Below are positions 1 through 7,751 of a DNA stretch of 36,682 nt, one piece after another (position 1 is the first letter of the stretch; each line of letters starts with the position of its first letter). The stretch comes from Phycisphaerales bacterium (GTDB taxonomy: Bacteria > Planctomycetota > Phycisphaerae > Phycisphaerales > UBA1924): NCBI GenBank assembly GCA_016742055.1, contig JACVCK010000005.1, positions 1-36,682 of the forward strand, given 5' to 3'. The notes under the pieces are model-generated. The model had not been told where the DNA came from, did no database searches, and was given only the letters and a program-made list of their open reading frames with translations. The translations under genes were made by a program, and so were the position numbers.

Positions 1-72
1 ACTGTAGGCTCCGCCCACCCCGCCCGGCGCGGCCGGGCGGCCCTCAGCCCCGCCCCCCGTACACTGGCGCCG

Positions 73-864
73 ATGCCCCCGTCGCCCCACGGCGAACATC
101 CCGGCGCCGTCGCGCTCTCCGTCGTCGCGCCCGCGCACAACGAGCGCGACAACGTGGAGCCGCTCCTGCGCGAGATCGAGGGCGTCGTCGCGCCCTGGGC
201 CGCCGCCCGCGCGCGCGCCTGGGAGTGCGTCATCGTGGACGACGGCTCCACCGACGGCACGGGCGAAGCCCTCCGCCGCCTCCAACGCGAACGGCCCTGG
301 CTCCGCGTGGTCCGCATGACCCGCACGCCCCCCGGCAAGGGCGCCGGCCAGTCCGCGGCGTTCCACGCCGGCTTCCGCGCCGCACGGGGCGAACTCATCG
401 CCACCCTCGACGCCGACCTCCAGAACGACCCCGCCGAGATCCCGCGACTCATCGACGCGCTGGAGCGCGAACACGCCGACCTCGTGCAGGGCGACCGCTC
501 CCGAGCCCGACGCGACCACTTCGTCCGCCGCGCCGGCTCCGTCGTCGGACGCGTCTTCCGCCGACTGCTCCTGGGCGACTCCATCCGCGACACCGGCTGC
601 TCGCTCCGCGTGATGCGCCGGGAAGTGGCGCTGCTGCTGCCGCTGGAGTTCCGCGGCGTGCACCGCTTCATCCCCGTGTCCGCGCGGCGCATGGGCTTCA
701 CGGTCGTCGAGCGCCCGGTGCTCCATCGCCCGCGCCTGGCGGGGCAGACCAAGTACGGCATGGGCGTCGCGCAGCGCGCGATCCCCGGGCTGATCGACTG
801 CTTCGCGATGCGCTGGATGTTCAACCGCCGGCGCTGGACCGACTGGTCCGAGGCCCCGCCATGA
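73..864 (+). CDS. Glycosyltransferase family 2 (dolichyl-phosphate mannose synthase-like)
   Basis: Translation has SVVAPAHNERDNVEPLLREIE, CVIVDDGSTDGT and TLDADLQNDPAEIP, typical GT2 motifs; stop overlaps the next ATG (ATGA at 861-864). Confidence 0.93.
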   Translation: MPPSPHGEHPGAVALSVVAPAHNERDNVEPLLREIEGVVAPWAAARARAWECVIVDDGSTDGTGEALRRLQRERPWLRVVRMTRTPPGKGAGQSAAFHAGFRAARGELIATLDADLQNDPAEIPRLIDALEREHADLVQGDRSRARRDHFVRRAGSVVGRVFRRLLLGDSIRDTGCSLRVMRREVALLLPLEFRGVHRFIPVSARRMGFTVVERPVLHRPRLAGQTKYGMGVAQRAIPGLIDCFAMRWMFNRRRWTDWSEAPP

Positions 865-1514
865 AGCCCGGCCCGATCGTCGCGATGGTGGCGCTGCTGG
901 CGCTGGGCTTCTGGCTGGCGGCGGGCCCGTCGCTCATGACCGCGCGCCTGGGCTCCACGCCCGGCGCCGTGGTCTCCACGCTGGACCTGGGCGCGCGGAA
1001 GATCGTGTACGAGCGACTCGAAACGCCCGGCGCCGGCGCGTCGTACCGATTCCTGACCGAAGCGCCGGACCTGCCGAGCGCGCCCCTCGCCGCGGACGCC
1101 TTCTGGAGCGTGGTGGACGCCGTGGAGCGCGAGACCGTGCGCCGCCACTGGCTGCTCCGCGCGTTCAACATCACTTCATGGGGCAACCTCGCCTGGATCG
1201 CGCTGGGCCTGGGCGGGCAGATGGCGTTCTTCGGACGCATGTTCGTGCAGTGGGTCGCCAGCGAGCGCGAACGGCGCAGCGTCGTGCCCGCGGCGTTCTG
1301 GTGGCTGAGTCTGATCGGAGGGCTCGCGCTCTTTTCCTACTTCATCTGGAGGCGCGACGTCGTCGGCGTCCTGGGCCAGAGCACGGGCGTGGTCATCTAC
1401 GCCCGCAACCTTCGCCTGATCGCCAAAGCGCGACGTCGCGCCCGGCGCGACGACACCGCGGCCTTCGAAGCCGGCCTCGCACGCGAAGACCCCTCCGGCG
1501 AACCGGTCGGCTGA
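861..1514 (+). CDS. Lipid A biosynthesis N-terminal (LAB_N)-like membrane protein
   Basis: ATG at 861 (MKPGPIVAMVALLALGFW), ATGA-coupled to the GT2 gene; C-terminal part GQMAFFGRMFVQWVASERERRSVVPAAFWWLSLIGGLALFSYFIWRRDVVGVLGQSTGVVIYARNL matches LAB_N-type sequences. Confidence 0.85.
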   Translation: MKPGPIVAMVALLALGFWLAAGPSLMTARLGSTPGAVVSTLDLGARKIVYERLETPGAGASYRFLTEAPDLPSAPLAADAFWSVVDAVERETVRRHWLLRAFNITSWGNLAWIALGLGGQMAFFGRMFVQWVASERERRSVVPAAFWWLSLIGGLALFSYFIWRRDVVGVLGQSTGVVIYARNLRLIAKARRRARRDDTAAFEAGLAREDPSGEPVG

Positions 1515-1668
1515 ACCGCCCCCGGGAGCCCTTCAACCCGAAATCCCGGCTTCCCCGCAGTCCCCGGCTCCGGGCGCCCCGCCCGCCCGATCGCCCCCAG
1601 CGGATCGGCCCGGGCGCCGTTTCTCGGACCGTTTGCAGGAGCGCCCCCCAACGGCCGATGATGGTCCC

Positions 1669-2271
1669 ATGCGCGTGTTCCTCGACGACCGGCCCCTCCA
1701 GGCGGACGACTCCACCCTGTCCGCGGCCCTCGACGCCGCGCGCGCCAGCGCCGAGCGGGGAGGACGCATCATCGTTGAAGCCCTCGTCGACGGCGCCCCC
1801 GCGCCGGACGCCGACCTGCAGAACCCCGAGTCGGTCACGCGCCGGCCCTACGCCTCCGAACTGCGCTTCGTCAGCGAGTCGCCCCGCGCGCTCGTGGGCG
1901 ACGCGCTCCTCAACGCCGCCGACGCGGTCGGCGCGATCCGCGGCAAGCAGGCCGAAGCGGCGCAGTGCATCGTCCGCGGCCAGCCCGAGCAGGCCGTCGC
2001 CCTCCTGGGCGAGGCCGTCGCGCTGTGGCAGATGGTGCGGCGGGCGCTGGAGGAGGGCGGACGGCTGCTGGGCGTCTCGATGCTCGCGGCGCCGGAGGTC
2101 GGCCCGCTCGCCGAAGAACTCGCCCGCCGGCTGGGCGCCGTGCGCGACGCCCTGACCTCGCAGGACTGGGCGGCGCTCGGCGACGAACTCGACGAGGACA
2201 TGGACCGGCACGCCGCGGCGTGGGCGGACGCGCTGGGCGCGCTCGCCGGGCGTGTGACGAGCGGGGCGTGA
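1669..2271 (+). CDS. Hypothetical protein
   Basis: Long in-frame ORF with ATG at 1669 (MRVFLDDRPLQADDST); consistent coding direction with neighbours. Confidence 0.7.
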   Translation: MRVFLDDRPLQADDSTLSAALDAARASAERGGRIIVEALVDGAPAPDADLQNPESVTRRPYASELRFVSESPRALVGDALLNAADAVGAIRGKQAEAAQCIVRGQPEQAVALLGEAVALWQMVRRALEEGGRLLGVSMLAAPEVGPLAEELARRLGAVRDALTSQDWAALGDELDEDMDRHAAAWADALGALAGRVTSGA

Positions 2272-2329
2272 GGGCCCTTCCAGAGAGACTTCCGGTTCCG
2301 GGCGGGGTGGAGAGACGAGGAAGGCGACC

Positions 2330-3055
2330 ATGAGCGCTCCCAAGACCAAGGCCGAGACCAAGCAGCAGAAGATCGACGAGAAGATGGAACGCGCCAGCGA
2401 GGCGCTGGAGGCCACGCGCTACTTTGAGTGCGAACGCCTGTGCATCGAGGCGCTCCGCTCCGCCCATTCGCTGCACGACTTCGACCGCATGGCCCGCATC
2501 CTGATGCCGCTGGAGGAGTCACGCCGCCAGAAGCGCCTGGCGGCGCTCGACGCGGACCGCGTGGAGGTCCTCAAGGCGCTCTCGCCCGAACTCAAACTCC
2601 GCCCCGGCTGCTACATGCTGGAGCCGCCCGACTGCGTGGGCGTGGACGGGCGCGCCCTGCGGGAGATGGCCAACGCGCAGGAAGTCCCCGTGCTGGTGGT
2701 CGTCCGAGAGCCGCTGACCCGCGCGGGGCTCTGGCCCCTCGTCGCTGTGGGGCCCGTGACCGTCCGCGTCCGCACGCGCCCTTCCAAGGGGCTCACGCCC
2801 GAGTGGTTCGCCGACGCGCTGGAGGCCCTCGGCGACGTCTCGCTCGAGGCCGTGGACTGGACGGCGCCCTCCGACATCACCGTCGGCGAACTGGTGGACC
2901 GGCTGGAGACCTGCCCCGAGCACGACCTGCTCCACCAGCGCCTGGCCGACGCCTGCCGCGCGGCGCTGAAGGAACTCCTCGAGGCCGGCTCCAAACGGCG
3001 CACCCGCAAAGCCAAGCCCCCGATCGACCCCGAAGACGCCGACGACGAGGACTGA
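2330..3055 (+). CDS. Hypothetical protein (N-terminal helical segment)
   Basis: ORF MSAPKTKAETKQQKIDEKMERASEALEATRYFECERLCIEALRSAH..., with an AGGAAGG-like RBS upstream (gacgaggaaggcgaccATG). Confidence 0.8.
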   Translation: MSAPKTKAETKQQKIDEKMERASEALEATRYFECERLCIEALRSAHSLHDFDRMARILMPLEESRRQKRLAALDADRVEVLKALSPELKLRPGCYMLEPPDCVGVDGRALREMANAQEVPVLVVVREPLTRAGLWPLVAVGPVTVRVRTRPSKGLTPEWFADALEALGDVSLEAVDWTAPSDITVGELVDRLETCPEHDLLHQRLADACRAALKELLEAGSKRRTRKAKPPIDPEDADDED

Positions 3056-3234
3056 ACGCGGCGCCATCGAACGGCGCGCGCCTCGCAAGTTGAACCGCTC
3101 CCGTGAGAGAGCGCGCCGTTTCACGATTCCTGTGAACCGCGCCCGTCAGGAAGCGGGTCTCCAAAGGATCAAACCTCAAATCAGGAGCGGCGCCATCGCA
3201 TCTTCCGAAGCCGCGGAGCGGCGGGAGAACGTAG

Positions 3235-3277
3235 CCACGGGTGAAGCGACCCGCCGCGGCGGGAGCGGAACCCGTGG
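3235..3277. repeat. Intergenic REP-like double hairpin
   Basis: Outer arms CCACGGGT (3235-3242) / ACCCGTGG (3270-3277) enclose the perfect palindrome CCCGCCGCGGCGGG (3250-3263). A further arm pair ACCCC-GGA-GGGGT lies at 3299-3311. Confidence 0.65.
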
Positions 3278-3317
3278 AAGGCGTGATCTTTGATCTGAAC
3301 CCCGGAGGGGTGAGGGG

Positions 3318-4352
3318 TCAGCGCCGGCGCCGAACCATCAGCATCGCCAGCGCCACAAGCGATGCCCCCGCCCCCGGAGCCGGAATGACGGACGCAAGTC
3401 GGATGCCGATCAGCCGGTCGGGCGTGCCGCCGTCCCAACTGCTGATGAGATCAAAGTCAGTGAAAAGCGTGGTGATGTCGTTGCTGGTGGACTCCCACCG
3501 CCGCCCCTGCAGAAGCGCCGTCATCGTCTCCAGCCACTCATAGGCGCTTCCGGAGGCGTCGAACAGGCCCCAGGGCGTCTGCTGGTCGGGGTAGGAGAGG
3601 ATGGGGTAGTTGGCCGCGGAGCCCATGCCCGCGTTGGTCTGCGCGCCGGACGTTCCGGGCGCGCCGGAGACCGGGCGCGTGTCGCTGGAGTCGGGATAGC
3701 GCCAGTAGCCCTCCTGGCCCTCGCCGTGGCGGTCGGGGTCGAAGTGGACGGCCTTGACCCATTCGTCCTGCGTGGGAAGGAAGTAGCGCGCGCCCTCGGA
3801 GCGTTCGCGCTGGTCGGTGAGCGCGAGGTTGCCCTGGGTCCCGCCGCCGAACGTTGAGGTGTCGTAGACGCCGGACTCGAAGGCCCACGCCTGGTTGACC
3901 TTGCCGTTGTGCAGCCAGTTGACGTAGCGGGCGGCGAAGCGCCAGCCCACGTTGGCGGCGTGGTCGGCGGTCGATGCAGGCAGCGAGTAACCGCCGCCGC
4001 CTGACAGGCCTACGCCCGTGCCCGTGAACTGCGACGATCCTGAGAACTGCGCCGAGACATACGGCGCATAGGCGAGCACGAACTCGTACCACTGCCGGTT
4101 CGTGACCTCGGTCCTGGCGATGCGGTAGCGGTAGTCCACGCCGCCGTGACGCACGACGCCCCCGCCCTGATGGAGCCCCACCCAGTCGGCGTTGCGCGCA
4201 TGGCCGACCGTCGCCCATTCGTAGCCATAGTCCTGGATGGTCGAATCCCGGAAGGACCGCCAGCCGTCCTGGAACTGCGAGCCGGCTAGCGCGCCGGAAC
4301 TGAGCAGCGCCGCGGCGGAGACGGCGGCGAGGGGACGAATCACGTTGGTCAT
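3318..4352 (-). CDS. Secreted SUMF1/formylglycine-generating-enzyme-like domain protein with PEP-CTERM-like C-terminal anchor
   Basis: Signal peptide MTNVIRPLAAVSAAALLSSGALAG; RIARTEVTNRQWYEFV, WRFAARYVNWLHNGK, YFLPTQDEWVKAVHFDPDR, GLFDASGSAYEWLE; C-terminus IPAPGAGASLVALAMLMVRRRR. Confidence 0.85.
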   Translation of the reverse strand: MTNVIRPLAAVSAAALLSSGALAGSQFQDGWRSFRDSTIQDYGYEWATVGHARNADWVGLHQGGGVVRHGGVDYRYRIARTEVTNRQWYEFVLAYAPYVSAQFSGSSQFTGTGVGLSGGGGYSLPASTADHAANVGWRFAARYVNWLHNGKVNQAWAFESGVYDTSTFGGGTQGNLALTDQRERSEGARYFLPTQDEWVKAVHFDPDRHGEGQEGYWRYPDSSDTRPVSGAPGTSGAQTNAGMGSAANYPILSYPDQQTPWGLFDASGSAYEWLETMTALLQGRRWESTSNDITTLFTDFDLISSWDGGTPDRLIGIRLASVIPAPGAGASLVALAMLMVRRRR

Positions 4353-4564
4353 GGCGCGGGTTCCCGGACGTTGGGGTTTGGAGGCCTGTGCGATCTCCAT
4401 TGTGTCGCGCCGGGGCCGGGATGCAAGGGCCAGCCGCCGTATTGGCGGCGGATTCGGCGCTGTTTCGACCCTCTCCCGCACGGTCGAGGTTCACTGGGGA
4501 GGGGTTTGGACGCGCCACCGGCGTCGGGCCGCCGCGGCGGCCCGATCCCCCACGCGCGAACGGC

Positions 4565-4933
4565 TCAGTACCGATCCCAGTTCCGGCCCCGATGGCGGTG
4601 CGAGGTGGCGCAGCCGCACGAACTGCTGCACGTGTGGCGCGGGCGCTCGTAGTAGTAGTGGCGCGTCTCGTACGTGTGCGTCTGCGTCCGCGCGTACGAG
4701 GCGTTGCGCTGGTTCTGATCGCCGAGGACGCCGCCGAAGAGCGCGCCGGACACCGCGCCGATCGCCGCGCCCGCGCCCGCCTCGCCGAACATCGAGCCGA
4801 TGATCGCCCCGCCGCCGGCGCCCAGGCCGGCGCCGAACAGGGCGCCCTCGCCCGCGTTGTTGCAGCCGCCCAGGGCCGCGGCCATTGCGGCGCAGCCCCC
4901 GGCGCACACGCTCCGCTTCATCCGACGACCCAT
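4565..4933 (-). CDS. Glycine-zipper lipoprotein/outer-membrane-like small protein
   Basis: MGRRMKRSVCAGGCAAMAAALGGCNN with a lipobox-like LGGC, then a Gly/Ala zipper (GALFGAGLGAGGGAIIGSMFGEAGAGAAIGAVSGALFGGVLGDQ) and a Tyr/His/Cys-rich tail. Confidence 0.75.
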   Translation of the reverse strand: MGRRMKRSVCAGGCAAMAAALGGCNNAGEGALFGAGLGAGGGAIIGSMFGEAGAGAAIGAVSGALFGGVLGDQNQRNASYARTQTHTYETRHYYYERPRHTCSSSCGCATSHRHRGRNWDRY

Positions 4934-5069
4934 GACTCGGAACTCCTTTCGGCGCATCGGACCCTCCGTTCCGGCGCAGGGTCCGCCCGGACCCGTGGCG
5001 CCGAGGGGTTCGACGGCCGGCGCTTCGCCCGGTTCCGATCTTCGCGCGGGCGCGTCTACCATCTCCGCC

Positions 5070-5318
5070 ATGGACCGACGCCACCCATCCGGCCGCCCGG
5101 ACGAGACCAGCGCCGAGGCCGCGTGCCGGCTGATGGAGCGCTGGCTGACCTGGGCGCTGCATCAGCCGGAGGACGCATTCCCGCGGATCTCGCTCCGCCC
5201 GGTTTCCGAGGGGGGCTTCGAGGGGCTGCTGGCCCGGCCGGACGGGCGCCGACGGGCCGCGGGCTGGTGGGCGGGCGCGATGGAGCGGGTGCAGGCGTTC
5301 CCGCCCCACTGGGGCTGA
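5070..5318 (+). CDS. Small hypothetical protein (82 aa)
   Basis: ATG at 5070, MDRRHPSGRPDETSAEAACRLMERWLTWALHQPEDAFPRISL...; plausible but short. Confidence 0.55.
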   Translation: MDRRHPSGRPDETSAEAACRLMERWLTWALHQPEDAFPRISLRPVSEGGFEGLLARPDGRRRAAGWWAGAMERVQAFPPHWG

Positions 5319-5460
5319 ACGGGTCCCGAAACCCCGGCGCGGCCCGGGCGTGGCTCTTCCGGAGGGGATACAACAACGGCCCAGCCCCCGGCGACGCAGG
5401 GGATGGGCCGATCTGGCCGATGCACTCGTTCCCGCGTCCGCGAACCGTGGAGCCAGCCGA

Positions 5461-6312
5461 ATGACCGACACCCCCGCCCAACCCGTGCCGGCCCCCGCCC
5501 TCAGCGGCCCGCAGACCACCCGTCTCAACCGCACCTGGGTCATCAAGACCTGCATCTACCTCGTGGTGCTCCTGGGGCTTGGCATCTGGGGGCTGGTGGA
5601 CGGGCTGATCGTCTACCCCGAGCGCGGGCGCAACGCGGCGTCGTTCCTCGAGAAGGAGTACCTCGTTCAGGCCGAGAAGGCCGGCGAACTGTTCCGCGCC
5701 TCGATCGCGGACCCGCGCGCCGAGTTCGAGCGCCTGCGGGCGGTCGAGGACGACCTCCGCATGCGCGGCGCCCAGGCCAAGGCCGAGCAGCGCTCCGCCG
5801 ACCAGGTCGAGATGGAGTTGGCACGCCTCGAATGGCTGACCGCGCTCTCGCGCATCGGCGAACTGGACCCGGCCAACACCGCGCTGCCCGACCCCTCCGC
5901 GCGCCTCACGACCCTCCAGAACGAGTGGACGACCCGCAAGCCGCCCAAGCCGCTCTCCGCGTTCGACATCCCCTCGCAGTGGCTCATCGCCGTCGCCGGC
6001 CTGGGCCTGGGCGGGTGGATCGTCTTCCTGTTCGCGGCGGTGGCGCGGAAGAAGTACCGCTACGACCCCGCCGAGATGCGCCTGACGCTGCCCTGCGGGC
6101 GCACGCTCGTGCCCGCGGACATCGCCGAACTGGACAAGCGCCAGTGGCACAAGTTCTTCGTCACCGTCCGGGCCAAGGACGGCGGGTCCTACAAACTCGA
6201 CCTGCTCCGCTACGCCCCGCTCGAGCAGTGGATCCTCGAGATGGAAAAGCACACCGACGGCTACGAGCCGCCGGTCGAAACCCCCGCGGAAGAGCCCGCC
6301 GCCGCCACCTGA
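5461..6312 (+). CDS. Hypothetical membrane protein (two predicted TM segments)
   Basis: ATG at 5461; hydrophobic TCIYLVVLLGLGIWGLVDGLIV and WLIAVAGLGLGGWIVFLFAAV. Confidence 0.8.
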   Translation: MTDTPAQPVPAPALSGPQTTRLNRTWVIKTCIYLVVLLGLGIWGLVDGLIVYPERGRNAASFLEKEYLVQAEKAGELFRASIADPRAEFERLRAVEDDLRMRGAQAKAEQRSADQVEMELARLEWLTALSRIGELDPANTALPDPSARLTTLQNEWTTRKPPKPLSAFDIPSQWLIAVAGLGLGGWIVFLFAAVARKKYRYDPAEMRLTLPCGRTLVPADIAELDKRQWHKFFVTVRAKDGGSYKLDLLRYAPLEQWILEMEKHTDGYEPPVETPAEEPAAAT

Positions 6313-6357
6313 CGCGCCGGCGCGACAGCCCGCGCGCCGCGTTCCCAATCAGCGACG

Positions 6358-6870
6358 ATGGACACCTTCGCCGGCATCCTGGTCGCGCTGTTCGGGCTCT
6401 TCGGCGTCGCGCTCACCCTCCTGGGCTTCTCCGGCGTCTGGCTCACCATCCTCGTGGCCCTGCTCATGGACTGGTGGCGGCCCGACCCGCAGTACGGGCT
6501 CTGGACGATCATCGCGGCCGTCGGGCTGGGCGTGCTGGGCGAGGTCGTCGAGTTCGCGGCCGGGGCGGTGGGCGCGGGCAGCGCGGGCGGGTCCAAAAGG
6601 GCTGCGGCCGGCGCGATGGCGGGCGGCCTTCTGGGCGCGATCCTCGGCACGCCGCTGATCCCCATCCCGATCGTCGGCACCATCGTCGGCGCCGTGGTGG
6701 GCGCGGGCCTTGGCGCGGCGCTGCTGGAGCGCACGAAGGAGACGCGCACGTGGGGCGATTCCCTGCGCGTGGGCCAGGGCGCCGCGATCGGTCGTCTGAT
6801 CGCCACGGTCGTGAAGACAACTCTCGCCGCGATCGTCGCGGTGCAACTGGCCGTCGCGTTCTGGCTGTGA
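6358..6870 (+). CDS. DUF456-family membrane protein
   Basis: LVALFGLFGVALTLLGFSGVWLTILVAL, GLGVLGEVVEFAAGAVGAGSAGGSKRAAAGAMAGGLLGAILGTPLIPIPIVGTIVGAVVGAGLGAALLE is typical of DUF456. Confidence 0.85.
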   Translation: MDTFAGILVALFGLFGVALTLLGFSGVWLTILVALLMDWWRPDPQYGLWTIIAAVGLGVLGEVVEFAAGAVGAGSAGGSKRAAAGAMAGGLLGAILGTPLIPIPIVGTIVGAVVGAGLGAALLERTKETRTWGDSLRVGQGAAIGRLIATVVKTTLAAIVAVQLAVAFWL

Positions 6871-6879
6871 CGGCCCCGA

Positions 6880-7581
6880 TCAGGGCTGATCAGCCGGCGC
6901 GATGGGCAACTGCACCTCGTGCCACCGGCGCGCCGCGCGGACGTCGGGCCCGTTGTACGAGAGTTTGCGCGGGTCCCCCGCCGCCTCCCAGTCCGGCGAC
7001 GCCTCCACCCAACTCCGCAGCCGGGTGATGTTTTCGTCCAGTTGCGCGGCGCTGAGGTCGCCGCGAACGCCAATAGAGACGACCGTCATCGCCGGAGCGT
7101 CGTACACCCGCACGTTCTCGCTGACGCCTTCGGGGCCCTGATCGGCCTGCCGGTACAGGAACGCCATCGACCAGCCCTCCTCGCGGTAGTCCATCTCCAC
7201 CGGGGAGGTCATCGCGATGTCGCGCTGCTGAATATGGCGAAAAAGAGGCCAGAAAGCGCGGGTCGAGCCACGCCCCCGCATCCCGTCGTCCCTCGAGCCG
7301 CGCCCCGCCACTTCGGCGCGCCGGACCACCGGGTACCGCTTGATCTCCACGACGCCCGGCGCCGTCGGCCTCGGATAGCCGTCCGGCAGAGGGGTGTCCA
7401 CCACGCAGTCGCCACTCGTGTACGCGAACGACCCGCGCCGGGGCGTGAACAGCACCGGCTCGCCCTCCCCCTCAACCGGCGTGATGATCGCCGGCGCCTG
7501 TTCAGGGACGTGGCGCGACGGGTCTGTCGCGGCCGCGAGCCCGCCAACCATCAGAACGAGCGTGATGCCGCCTGCCAACAT
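6880..7581 (-). CDS. SOUL-family heme-binding protein, secreted
   Basis: Signal MLAGGITLVLMVGGLAAA; YPRPTAPGVVEIKRYPVVRRAEV, LFRHIQQRDIAMTSPVEMDY, MAFLYRQ match SOUL proteins. Confidence 0.85.
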   Translation of the reverse strand: MLAGGITLVLMVGGLAAATDPSRHVPEQAPAIITPVEGEGEPVLFTPRRGSFAYTSGDCVVDTPLPDGYPRPTAPGVVEIKRYPVVRRAEVAGRGSRDDGMRGRGSTRAFWPLFRHIQQRDIAMTSPVEMDYREEGWSMAFLYRQADQGPEGVSENVRVYDAPAMTVVSIGVRGDLSAAQLDENITRLRSWVEASPDWEAAGDPRKLSYNGPDVRAARRWHEVQLPIAPADQP

Positions 7582-7751
7582 CGAGGCCTCCCTTGGGATG
7601 TGTGCGGTGACATTCGATGCGGGGGCCGGGCTGGATGCCCGATCCGGGCCCTCTTCGGGCGCCAGAATCCTTGCGGTTCTACAGTACGAATCCTCCCAGA
7701 TGCCCCCCGCCCCCGGGCGCGGGGCTTTCCCCCGACGACAAGGAGACGCCG

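Noticed and set aside
225-860. N-terminal part of ORF 225..1514
   Set aside because: Arg/Pro-rich out-of-frame translation of the GT2 gene; the LAB_N-like protein starts at 861.
3090-3293. 67 aa ORF in the intergenic repeat region
   Set aside because: Covers the hairpin repeats, no domain or convincing RBS; repeats explain the sequence better.
6885-6896. GGCTGATCAGCC perfect palindrome at the convergent gene end
   Set aside because: Short 12-mer overlapping or adjoining a stop codon with no T-run; could easily occur by chance.
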